Positions 47,284-54,801 of a stretch of DNA of 64,000 bases are shown here, piece after piece. The notes under the pieces are model-generated. The model was not told where the DNA came from and searched no databases. It saw only the letters and a program-made list of their open reading frames with translations. The translations under genes and the position numbers were made by a program. This stretch comes from Atlantibacter hermannii (GTDB taxonomy: Bacteria > Pseudomonadota > Gammaproteobacteria > Enterobacterales > Enterobacteriaceae). Within the stretch, counting starts at the first letter, position 1, and each line of letters starts with the position of its first letter. The DNA lies in NCBI GenBank assembly GCA_900635495.1, contig LR134136.1, positions 4,278,001-4,342,000 on the forward strand, read 5' to 3'.

Positions 47284-48765
47284 ATGAATTCCACCTCGCT
47301 ATATGCGGCGATTGATTTAGGTTCGAATAGTTTTCATATGCTGATAGTGCGTGAGGTGGCGGGCAGTATTCAGACCCTCTCGCGCATTAAGCGTAAAGTC
47401 CGTCTCGCGGCGGGCTTAAACAGTGATAACACCCTCTCCCGAGAAGCCATGGAACGTGGCTGGCAGTGCCTGCGGCTTTTTGCCGAGCGCCTGCAGGATA
47501 TTCCTTCTCTTCAGGTTCGCGCTGTTGCAACCGCTACCCTACGACTGGCCGTCAACTCCGCTGAATTTATTGAAAAAGCCCAGCAAATATTGGGTTGCCC
47601 GGTTCAGGTCATCAGCGGCGAAGAAGAAGCGCGTTTGATTTATCAGGGCGTTGCCCATACCACTGGCGGCGCGGATCGCCGTCTGGTCGTGGATATCGGC
47701 GGCGCCAGCACGGAGCTGGTCACCGGTAATGGCGCGCAGGCCACATCGTTATTTAGTCTTTCGATGGGTTGCGTCACCTGGCTGGAGCGCTTTTTTAGCG
47801 ATCGTAGCCTGACCCAGGATAATTTCGATGCGGCCGAGCATGCTGCCAGCGAAGTGCTGCGTCCGGTCATCGGCGAGTTGCGAAAATACGGCTGGCAAAT
47901 TTGCGTCGGCGCATCCGGCACTGTTCAGGCCTTGCAGGAAATCATGATGGCGCAGGGCATGGACGAGCGGATCACCCTTGCCAAGCTGGAGCAGCTCAAA
48001 CAGCGCGCTATTCATTGCGGTCGTCTTGAAGAGCTGGAAATCGAAGGCCTGACGCTGGAGCGTGCGCTGGTGTTCCCCAGCGGCCTGGCCATTCTGATCG
48101 CTATATTTACCGAACTGCAGATTGACTGCATGACCCTGGCCGGGGGCGCGCTGCGTGAAGGCCTGGTCTACGGCATGCTACATCTTTCTGTCGATCAGGA
48201 TATTCGTAGCCGCACGTTGCGTAATATTCAGCGCCGCTTTCTGGTTGATACAGAGCAGGCGCAGCGCGTCTCCCATCTTGCTGAAAAGTTTATCGCCCAA
48301 ACGGCGAACGACTGGCAGCTTGACGATTTGAGCAAGGCGATGCTGCATGCCGCTGCACAACTGCATGAGATTGGGTTGAGCGTCGATTTTAAACAGGCGC
48401 CACTGCATGCCGCATGGCTGGTGAGTAACCTGGATTTGCCGGGCTTTACGCCAGCGCAAAAAAAGCTGCTATCCACGCTCTTGTTGAATCAAACCAGCCC
48501 GGTAGATCTCTCTTCTTTGCATCAGCAAAACGCGGTGCCACCGCGCGTCGCCGAACAGTTGTGCCGTTTGCTACGGCTGTCGATTATGTTCGCCAGCCGC
48601 CGTCGCGACGATACCTTGCCGACGGTGGACCTGGCCGCTCATGGCGACAGGCTGACGCTGACGTTGCCGGAAAACTGGTTACCCACCCATCCGCTCGCCG
48701 CCGAATCACTGGCGCAGGAAACGCTCTGGCAAAGCTACGTACACTGGCCGCTAGACGTGCGGTGA
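47284..48765 (+). CDS. gppA: Guanosine pentaphosphate / exopolyphosphate phosphatase
   Basis: Converts pppGpp to ppGpp and can degrade polyphosphate. It has 493 residues against 494 in E. coli. The actin-like ATPase phosphate loops are visible: AIDLGSNSFHMLI at the N-terminus and VVDIGGASTELVTG near residue 140. A C-terminal HD-like domain contains LHAAAQLHEIGLSVDF. It lies downstream of rhlB with about 130 bp between, and converges with the rep unit. Confidence 0.95.
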   Translation: MNSTSLYAAIDLGSNSFHMLIVREVAGSIQTLSRIKRKVRLAAGLNSDNTLSREAMERGWQCLRLFAERLQDIPSLQVRAVATATLRLAVNSAEFIEKAQQILGCPVQVISGEEEARLIYQGVAHTTGGADRRLVVDIGGASTELVTGNGAQATSLFSLSMGCVTWLERFFSDRSLTQDNFDAAEHAASEVLRPVIGELRKYGWQICVGASGTVQALQEIMMAQGMDERITLAKLEQLKQRAIHCGRLEELEIEGLTLERALVFPSGLAILIAIFTELQIDCMTLAGGALREGLVYGMLHLSVDQDIRSRTLRNIQRRFLVDTEQAQRVSHLAEKFIAQTANDWQLDDLSKAMLHAAAQLHEIGLSVDFKQAPLHAAWLVSNLDLPGFTPAQKKLLSTLLLNQTSPVDLSSLHQQNAVPPRVAEQLCRLLRLSIMFASRRRDDTLPTVDLAAHGDRLTLTLPENWLPTHPLAAESLAQETLWQSYVHWPLDVR

Positions 48766-48787
48766 AGCCATTTAGCTGACGCCGCCA

Positions 48788-48928
48788 TTATTTCAGCCCA
48801 CTCGCAATCACCCATCCGTCAGTGACCTGATGCGTTACCGGGTGCGTATAACGAATAAAAACGTAACCGTCGACTGCAGGCTTATCCAGCGCCTTGACTT
48901 CATCCTTATCAACAATGGCTTTAGTCAT
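48788..48928 (-). CDS. Small uncharacterised protein, 46 residues, downstream of rep
   Basis: An ORF from the ATG at 48928 reads MTKAIVDKDEVKALDKPAVD, continues GYVFIRYTHPVTHQVTDGWV, and ends IASGLK. A possible ribosome site AAGGA lies nine to ten bases upstream. It starts 24 bp after the rep stop on the same strand and fills the gap to gppA. The composition is protein-like, with no low complexity and no signal or membrane segment. I do not recognise a family. I do not recall a gene here in E. coli K-12, so it is either a small unannotated gene or chance. Confidence 0.5.
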   Translation of the reverse strand: MTKAIVDKDEVKALDKPAVDGYVFIRYTHPVTHQVTDGWVIASGLK

Positions 48929-48952
48929 AACCCTACGTCCTTGTAGTAGCCA

Positions 48953-50971
48953 TTATTTTTTGGCGGCAGCCATCATCGCCTTCAGATTAGCCAGATGGCC
49001 CTGCCCTTTTTGCATCCGCTCTTGCGCCGACACCACTTTGCGCTCCTGCTCCCATTGCACATCGTCCTGGGGCAGCTCCAGCAGGAATCGGCTCGGCTCC
49101 GGACGCACTAACTCTCCATACTGGCGACGCTCTTTGCACAGGGTAAAGGTCAGTTCTTTCTGGGCACGGGTGATGCCTACATAGGCAAGCCGACGCTCTT
49201 CATCGACATTGTCTTCATCAATACTGCTTTGATGGGGCAACAACCCCTCTTCCATTCCCACCAAAAAAACGTACGGGAATTCGAGGCCTTTAGAGGCGTG
49301 AAGCGTCATGAGCTGAACCTGATCGGCATCGTCTTCGCTTTCGCCGCGCTCCATCATATCGCGCAGCGTGAAACGCGTGACCACCTGGATGAGTGTCATC
49401 GGCTCCTCAAGCTCAGAACCTTCGAGCATTTCCGTCATCCAGCTGAACAGTTGGTTGACGTTCTTCATACGCATTTCGGCAGCTTTCTGGCTGGGTGAGG
49501 TTTCATAAAGCCAGGATTCGTAATCGATGCCGTGGATAAGATCGCGCACTGCCGCCACCGGTTCACGTTCCGCCAGGCGAGCAACGTCCCCAAGCCAGTG
49601 AGTGAAGCGGGTTAATGATTCATAACCGCGGCCAGTAAGCGTCTGGCTCAATCCCATATCAAAACTGGCGGTGAACAGGCTTTTGTTGCGCTGGTTGGCC
49701 CACTCGCCCAGCTTTTGCAGCGTGGCCGGACCAATTTCCCGGCGCGGCGTGTTGACGATACGCATAAACGCGCTGTCATCATCCGGGTTGGTCAGTATGC
49801 GCAGATAAGCCAGTAAGTCCTTGATTTCGGGACGAGAGAAAAAGGAGGTCCCACCGGAAATCCGGTAAGGAATGCGGTTCTGCATCAGCAATTTTTCAAA
49901 GACCCGCGACTGGTGATTACCGCGATACAGGATTGCATAATCTTTATACTGGGTTTTATTAATGAAGTGATGGGCAATAAGTTCACCTGCCACCCGCTCC
50001 GCTTCATGTTCTTCATGATTCGCGGAGAGCACTTTTAATTCCGGCCCATAGCCCAGCTCAGAAAACAGTTTCTTTTCAAAAACGTGCGGGTTATTGGCGA
50101 TAAGAATATTCGCCGCTTTCAGAATACGGCCGGATGAACGGTAGTTTTGCTCCAGCTTGATAACCTGCAACGTCGGGAAATCCTGGCTTAACAGCACCAG
50201 GTTTTGCGGACGTGCGCCGCGCCAGGAGTAGATGGACTGGTCGTCATCGCCCACCACGGTAAACCGTGCCCGCGCCCCCACCAGCAGTTTGACCATTTCA
50301 TACTGGCTGGTGTTGGTATCCTGATATTCATCCACCAGCAAATAGCGGATGCGGTTCTGCCAGCGCTCGCGCACGTCTGCATCGCGCTGTAATAACAGCG
50401 TCGGCAGCAGAATAAGATCGTCGAAATCAAGAACGTTACAGGCTTTAAGATGGGCGTCATACAGGCTATAGCAATGGGCGAAAATACGATCGCGTTCGCC
50501 TTTTGCCTGTGCCGCTGCCTGAGCCGGGTTCAGCAAATCATTCTTCCAGTTCGAAATCGTGGAAAGCAGCTGTTGATAGAGCGACTTATCGTTTTCCACC
50601 AGCCCGTCGGTCAGCTCCTTGATTAACGCTAACTGATCGGTGTCATCAAACAGCGAGAAGTTCGCTTTCATGCCCAGCGCTTTGTATTCACGTTTAATGA
50701 TCTCAAGCCCCAGTGTATGGAAGGTGGAGATCATCAGGCCGCGCGCCTCTTTGCGCCCAAGCGTTTGCGCCACGCGCTCTTTCATCTCGCGAGCCGCTTT
50801 ATTAGTGAAGGTCACCGCCGCGATGTGCTTCGCCTGATAGCCGCAGCCGCGAATAAGATGGGCGATTTTATTGGTAATCACACGTGTCTTACCGGAACCC
50901 GCGCCCGCCAGCACCAGACAGGGGCCGGTGACGAATTCGACAGCGTGTTGTTGACCGGGATTTAAACGCAT
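48953..50971 (-). CDS. rep: ATP-dependent DNA helicase Rep
   Basis: Superfamily 1 3'-5' helicase that assists the replisome past bound proteins. It has 672 residues against 673 in E. coli. Motifs are AGAGSGKTRVITNK (I), VDEYQDTN (II), VVGDDDQSIYSWRGA (III), LEQNYRSSGRI (IV), and VQLMTLHASKGLEFPYVFLVG (V). It is a paralogue of uvrD in this same window, yet it is uninterrupted. Divergent from the ppiC pair. Confidence 0.96.
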   Translation of the reverse strand: MRLNPGQQHAVEFVTGPCLVLAGAGSGKTRVITNKIAHLIRGCGYQAKHIAAVTFTNKAAREMKERVAQTLGRKEARGLMISTFHTLGLEIIKREYKALGMKANFSLFDDTDQLALIKELTDGLVENDKSLYQQLLSTISNWKNDLLNPAQAAAQAKGERDRIFAHCYSLYDAHLKACNVLDFDDLILLPTLLLQRDADVRERWQNRIRYLLVDEYQDTNTSQYEMVKLLVGARARFTVVGDDDQSIYSWRGARPQNLVLLSQDFPTLQVIKLEQNYRSSGRILKAANILIANNPHVFEKKLFSELGYGPELKVLSANHEEHEAERVAGELIAHHFINKTQYKDYAILYRGNHQSRVFEKLLMQNRIPYRISGGTSFFSRPEIKDLLAYLRILTNPDDDSAFMRIVNTPRREIGPATLQKLGEWANQRNKSLFTASFDMGLSQTLTGRGYESLTRFTHWLGDVARLAEREPVAAVRDLIHGIDYESWLYETSPSQKAAEMRMKNVNQLFSWMTEMLEGSELEEPMTLIQVVTRFTLRDMMERGESEDDADQVQLMTLHASKGLEFPYVFLVGMEEGLLPHQSSIDEDNVDEERRLAYVGITRAQKELTFTLCKERRQYGELVRPEPSRFLLELPQDDVQWEQERKVVSAQERMQKGQGHLANLKAMMAAAKK

Positions 50972-51091
50972 GATGCTTGCTCAATCTTCGAACGGGGGAA
51001 GATTGTAGCAAAAGCGGAACGAGGAATTAACGGCAATCCCGTCAGGGAATGGTAAAGTGAAGGCAAGCGAATGACTTCCCGGAGATTAATA

Positions 51092-51373
51092 ATGGCAAGA
51101 ACCGCAGCGGCTTTGCATATTCTGGTCAAAACCGAAAAACTGGCGCAGGAGATTATGCAAAAACTTGAGCGCGGCGTCAGTTTCGATACCCTGGCTAAAC
51201 GTTATTCGAGCTGCCCATCAGGGCGCAACGGCGGCAATCTCGGCGAATTCAATAAAGGCGCGATGGTGGCCCCTTTCGACAAGGCGGTATTCAGTTGCCC
51301 CCTGTTAAAGCCGTTCGGACCGGTAAAAACAAAATTCGGCTATCACATCATTAAGGTGTTGTATCGCCACTAA
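51092..51373 (+). CDS. Parvulin-type peptidyl-prolyl isomerase, PpiC paralogue
   Basis: A 93-residue single-domain parvulin, starting MARTAAALHILVKTEKLAQE and ending FGYHIIKVLYRH. The family features are present: HILV at the N-terminus, the SCPSG...GGNLGEF loop, and the terminal GYHIIKVL strand. It is roughly 60% identical by eye to the ppiC product encoded 48 bp downstream, with the same length. I chose the ATG at 51092, which has GGAG seven bases upstream and aligns with ppiC; an in-frame start at 51071 adds seven residues. It looks like a tandem duplication that has diverged. E. coli K-12 has one copy here. Confidence 0.88.
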   Translation: MARTAAALHILVKTEKLAQEIMQKLERGVSFDTLAKRYSSCPSGRNGGNLGEFNKGAMVAPFDKAVFSCPLLKPFGPVKTKFGYHIIKVLYRH

Positions 51374-51421
51374 GGATCGCTACTATAGCCGCCGTTATCT
51401 CTATTACCCCAAGGTATTCAC

Positions 51422-51703
51422 ATGGCTAAAACAGCGGCAGCACTGCACATTCTGGTTAAAGAAGAAAAACTGGCTCTGGATCTTCTGGAGCAGATTAAAA
51501 ACGGCGGCGATTTCGAGAAACTGGCGAAGAAGCACTCCATTTGCCCGTCAGGTAAAAAAGGCGGTCACCTGGGCGAATTCCGTCAGGGCCAGATGGTGCC
51601 AGCGTTTGATAAAGTGGTGTTCTCCTGCCCGGTACTGGAACCTACCGGCCCGCTGCATACCCAGTTCGGTTACCACATCATTAAAGTGCTGTACCGCAAC
51701 TAA
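51422..51703 (+). CDS. ppiC: Parvulin peptidyl-prolyl cis-trans isomerase C
   Basis: A 93-residue cytoplasmic parvulin (PpiC/Par10), starting MAKTAAALHILVKEEKLALD. This copy is the closer match to E. coli PpiC. Parvulin residues include His9, the CPSGKKGGHLGEF loop, and the terminal YHIIKVLYRN. It follows its paralogue by 48 bp and is followed by a strong terminator, so the two may be cotranscribed. Convergent with ilvC. Confidence 0.95.
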   Translation: MAKTAAALHILVKEEKLALDLLEQIKNGGDFEKLAKKHSICPSGKKGGHLGEFRQGQMVPAFDKVVFSCPVLEPTGPLHTQFGYHIIKVLYRN

Positions 51704-51709
51704 TAAAAA

Positions 51710-51738
51710 GCCCGGTGATATTCACCGGGCTTTTTTTT
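51710..51738. terminator. Terminator downstream of ppiC
   Basis: GCCCGGTGA and TCACCGGGC form a 9-bp stem with a 3-nt loop, followed by eight T on the plus strand and preceded by AAAAA, so it may also stop ilvC transcription. Confidence 0.9.
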
Positions 51739-51811
51739 ATGGAGAGATTCCTCCAGGGATGTCGACTTGCCGAAAGGCGTCCCGCATCGGCAAGTCATAA
51801 GACAAGGAGGA

Positions 51812-53287
51812 TTAGCCTGCCACTGCGATGCGTTTCATATCGGTCATATAACCGCGCAGCTTCTGGCCTACCGTTTCAATTGCATGGCTGCGGATCGCGT
51901 CATTCACATCACGCAGTTGCGCATTATCCACCGCGCTGCCTTCCACTGCTTTACCCAGGTCGCCCGGTTGCAGCGTGGTCATAAATTCTTTCAGCAACGG
52001 TACGCAGGCGTAGGAGAACAGGTAGTTGCCGTATTCAGCGGTATCGGAAATAACCACGTTCATTTCGTACAGACGCTTACGCGCGATAGTATTGGCAATC
52101 AGCGGCAGTTCATGCAGTGATTCATAGTAAGCCGATTCTTCGATAATGCCGGAATCGACCATCGTTTCGAACGCCAGCTCAACGCCTGCTTTCACCATCG
52201 CGATCATCAGTACGCCTTTATCGAAGTACTCCTGCTCGCTGATTTTACCTTCATACTGCGGCGCAGTTTCGAACGCGGTTTTACCGGTCTCTTCACGCCA
52301 GGTCAGCAGTTTCTTATCATCATTGGCCCAGTCCGCCATCATGCCGGAAGAGAACTCGCCGGAGATGATGTCGTCCATGTGTTTCTGGAACAACGGTGCC
52401 ATGATTTCTTTCAACTGTTCTGAGAGCGCATATGCACGCAGTTTCGCCGGGTTGGAGAGGCGATCCATCATCAGCGTAATGCCGCCCTGCTTCAGCGCTT
52501 CGGTAATGGTTTCCCAGCCGAACTGAATCAGTTTTTCCGCATACGCCGGATCGGTGCCTTCTTCCACCAGCTTGTCGAAGCAGAGCAGAGAACCCGCCTG
52601 TAACATACCGCACAGGATGGTCTGCTCACCCATCAGGTCAGATTTCACTTCCGCAACGAAAGAAGACTCCAGTACGCCGGCACGATGACCGCCTGTCGCC
52701 GCAGCCCAGGCCTTGGCAATCGCCATGCCTTCGCCTTTCGGATCGTTTTCCGGGTGAACGGCGATCAGGGTCGGTACGCCAAAGCCGCGTTTATACTCTT
52801 CGCGCACTTCCGTACCCGGGCACTTCGGTGCCACCATCACAACAGTGATGTCTTTACGGATCTGCTCGCCCACTTCAACGATGTTGAAACCATGCGAATA
52901 GCCCAGCGCCGCGCCATCTTTCATCAGCGGTTGAACGGAACGCACCACGTCGGAGTGCTGTTTGTCCGGCGTCAGGTTCACCACCAGATCAGCCTGCGGG
53001 ATCAGCTCTTCGTAGGTACCTACTTTGAAGCCGTTTTCAGTGGCTTTACGCCATGAAGCGCGCTTCTCGGCAATCGCTTCTTTACGCAGTGCGTAGGAGA
53101 TATCCAGACCGGAGTCGCGCATGTTGAGGCCCTGGTTCAGGCCCTGCGCGCCGCAACCGACGATGACCACTTTTTTACCCTGAAGATAGCTCGCGCCATC
53201 GGCAAATTCGTCGCGGCCCATAAAGCGACATTTACCCAGTTGCGCCAGCTGCTGGCGCAGGTTCAGTGTATTAAAGTAATTAGCCAT
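51812..53287 (-). CDS. ilvC: Ketol-acid reductoisomerase
   Basis: NADPH- and Mg-dependent second step of isoleucine-valine synthesis. It has 491 residues (class II, long form, as in E. coli). The cofactor motif VVIVGCGAQGLNQGLNMRDS is near residue 35, and the acidic metal ligands fall in VKSDLMGEQTILCGMLQAG. I chose the ATG at 53287 (MANYFNTLNLRQQLAQLG) with a GAGGTATC ribosome site; an upstream in-frame ATG at 53356 would run into the IlvY-controlled promoter. It is divergent from its activator ilvY. Confidence 0.96.
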   Translation of the reverse strand: MANYFNTLNLRQQLAQLGKCRFMGRDEFADGASYLQGKKVVIVGCGAQGLNQGLNMRDSGLDISYALRKEAIAEKRASWRKATENGFKVGTYEELIPQADLVVNLTPDKQHSDVVRSVQPLMKDGAALGYSHGFNIVEVGEQIRKDITVVMVAPKCPGTEVREEYKRGFGVPTLIAVHPENDPKGEGMAIAKAWAAATGGHRAGVLESSFVAEVKSDLMGEQTILCGMLQAGSLLCFDKLVEEGTDPAYAEKLIQFGWETITEALKQGGITLMMDRLSNPAKLRAYALSEQLKEIMAPLFQKHMDDIISGEFSSGMMADWANDDKKLLTWREETGKTAFETAPQYEGKISEQEYFDKGVLMIAMVKAGVELAFETMVDSGIIEESAYYESLHELPLIANTIARKRLYEMNVVISDTAEYGNYLFSYACVPLLKEFMTTLQPGDLGKAVEGSAVDNAQLRDVNDAIRSHAIETVGQKLRGYMTDMKRIAVAG

Positions 53288-53403
53288 GGTGATACCTCGT
53301 GATGTTGTGTCGTGGTGCTTATTGTTCGGTTCGCTTAAGAGCGAGAATGTAACCACATTACAACAGGAAATTTATTGCGGAAATTGATATATTCACAACG
53401 TCA

Positions 53404-53422
53404 CGTTGCAATTTCTGCAACG
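53404..53422. promoter_or_regulatory. IlvY operator
   Basis: CGTTGCA-N5-TGCAACG is a perfect 19-bp inverted repeat in the ilvC-ilvY intergenic region. LysR proteins bind such repeats, and E. coli IlvY binds tandem operators here to activate ilvC when acetohydroxy acids accumulate. A weaker second site probably lies to its left. Confidence 0.7.
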
Positions 53423-53442
53423 TCAAACCGGGAGTGCCCGCT

Positions 53443-54333
53443 GTGGATTTACGCGATCTCAAAACGTTCCTGCATTTGGCAGAAAGTCGCCATTTTGGCC
53501 GCAGTGCGCGGGCGATGCACGTCAGCCCGTCTACGCTCTCGCGTCAGATACAGCGACTCGAGGAAGATCTCGGCCAGGCGCTGTTTGTGCGCGATAACCG
53601 GACGGTGACATTGACGGAAGCGGGTGAGTCGCTGCGCGTATTTGCCCAGCAGACGCTGTTGCAGTATCAGCAATTGCGCCACACGATCGATCAGCAGGGA
53701 CCGTCGCTGTCCGGCGAATTACATATTTTCTGCTCCGTTACCGCCGCTTATAGCCATCTGCCGCCGATCCTTGACCGCTTTCGCGCCGAGCATCCTTCTG
53801 TGGAAATTAAGCTCACCACCGGCGATGCCGCAGACGCGATGGAAAAAGTCGTAACAGGAGAAGCGGACCTGGCGATTGCCGGTAAACCCGAAACGCTGCC
53901 CGGCGCAGTCGCCTTTTCAATGCTGGAAAATCTGGCTGTGGTGTTGATTGCCCCGGCATTGCCCTGCCCGGTGCGCAACCAGGTCTCAGTAGACAATCCG
54001 GACTGGCAGGCGGTGCCGTTTATCATGGCCGATCAGGGGCCGGTACGCCGCCGTATCGAGTTGTGGTTTCGTCGCCAGAAAATCAGCAATCCTTTGATTT
54101 ACGCAACGGTAGGCGGTCACGAGGCGATGGTGTCGATGGTGGCGCTCGGCTGTGGCGTCGCGTTACTGCCGGAAGTGGTGCTGGAAAACAGCCCGGAACC
54201 AGTGCGTAATCGCGTGATGATTCTGGAGCGTAGCGACGAGAAAACGCCGTTTGAACTGGGCGTTTGCGCGCAAAAAAAGCGGTTGCATGAGCCGTTGATC
54301 GATGCGTTCTGGGAAATTGTTCAAACAAAATAA
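53443..54333 (+). CDS. ilvY: LysR-family activator of ilvC
   Basis: Activates ilvC in response to acetolactate or acetohydroxybutyrate. The N-terminal helix-turn-helix is visible (RHFGRSARAMHVSPSTLSRQ) and the effector domain is complete. I chose the GTG at 53443 (MDLRDLKTFLHLAESRHFG), which has GGGAG eight bases upstream and matches the E. coli N-terminus; this gives 296 residues. A GTG three codons upstream is less likely. The next gene starts nine bases after its stop, so they probably share a transcript. Confidence 0.94.
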   Translation: MDLRDLKTFLHLAESRHFGRSARAMHVSPSTLSRQIQRLEEDLGQALFVRDNRTVTLTEAGESLRVFAQQTLLQYQQLRHTIDQQGPSLSGELHIFCSVTAAYSHLPPILDRFRAEHPSVEIKLTTGDAADAMEKVVTGEADLAIAGKPETLPGAVAFSMLENLAVVLIAPALPCPVRNQVSVDNPDWQAVPFIMADQGPVRRRIELWFRRQKISNPLIYATVGGHEAMVSMVALGCGVALLPEVVLENSPEPVRNRVMILERSDEKTPFELGVCAQKKRLHEPLIDAFWEIVQTK

Positions 54334-54342
54334 GGATAAAAC

Positions 54343-54732
54343 ATGCGTACAGGGGCGTTGCCAGTAATCATAGCCATGGCTTTATGTTTGCCTGTCCAGG
54401 CTAAACCGAAGGGCGTTACCGTGCTTGATGTCAAACATCTGGCGCTTCAGCAATGCCTGGTTGCGAATTACCAGGCCCGTACGCCAGAAGGCGTGCGATC
54501 GGCCTCTTCGCAGGATGCGTCATTTATGGTTGAGAGATACGCTCTGGACAATGCCGGCGTATGGAATGCATTTCAGAAATTCGTTGCCAAAGAGACGAAA
54601 GATTTTGATCGGCTAACGATGTCATTACACCCCGACCATGCTCAGACCGCTAACAACGTGCTGGCGCAATGCATGGGCTTTTATGAATCGGACAAGCTGG
54701 ATAAGTATGTACGTGGGACGGTGATGAAGTAA
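54343..54732 (+). CDS. Tai4-like periplasmic protein (possible orphan T6SS amidase immunity protein)
   Basis: A 129-residue protein with a signal peptide (MRTGALPVIIAMALCLPVQA, cleavage after Ala20). The mature part is mainly helical. Two cysteines lie in positions like those of the Tai4 family of immunity proteins against type VI amidase effectors Tae4: LALQQCLVANY early and NNVLAQCMGFYESDKLDKYV near the end, the latter close to the Tai4 'KC-YxS-L' pattern. No Tae4 effector or T6SS gene lies in the window. An AAGGA site precedes the ATG, nine bases after ilvY. The family match is from memory and should be treated as tentative. Confidence 0.6.
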   Translation: MRTGALPVIIAMALCLPVQAKPKGVTVLDVKHLALQQCLVANYQARTPEGVRSASSQDASFMVERYALDNAGVWNAFQKFVAKETKDFDRLTMSLHPDHAQTANNVLAQCMGFYESDKLDKYVRGTVMK

Positions 54733-54761
54733 CCACTATTGCCGCTTATGCCGTTCTGACA

Positions 54762-54794
54762 GATGACCGGAAGGGGCGTTCTCTTCCGGTCATC
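54762..54794. terminator. Hairpin between the Tai4-like gene and ilvA
   Basis: GATGACCGGAAG and CTTCCGGTCATC form a perfect 12-bp stem with a 9-nt loop between convergent genes. Neither side has a clear U-tract, so termination may be weak, or it may protect 3' ends. Confidence 0.55.
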
Positions 54795-54801
54795 ATCATT
54801 C

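Noticed and set aside
51092..51703. ppiC duplication as an assembly duplicate
   Set aside because: The two copies differ at about 40% of residues and have different flanks, so they are true paralogues.
54762..54794. 12-bp stem between the Tai4-like gene and ilvA as the edge of a mobile element
   Set aside because: It is a single local hairpin with no matching copy on the other side of the gene and no target duplication; a terminator or 3'-end structure is simpler.
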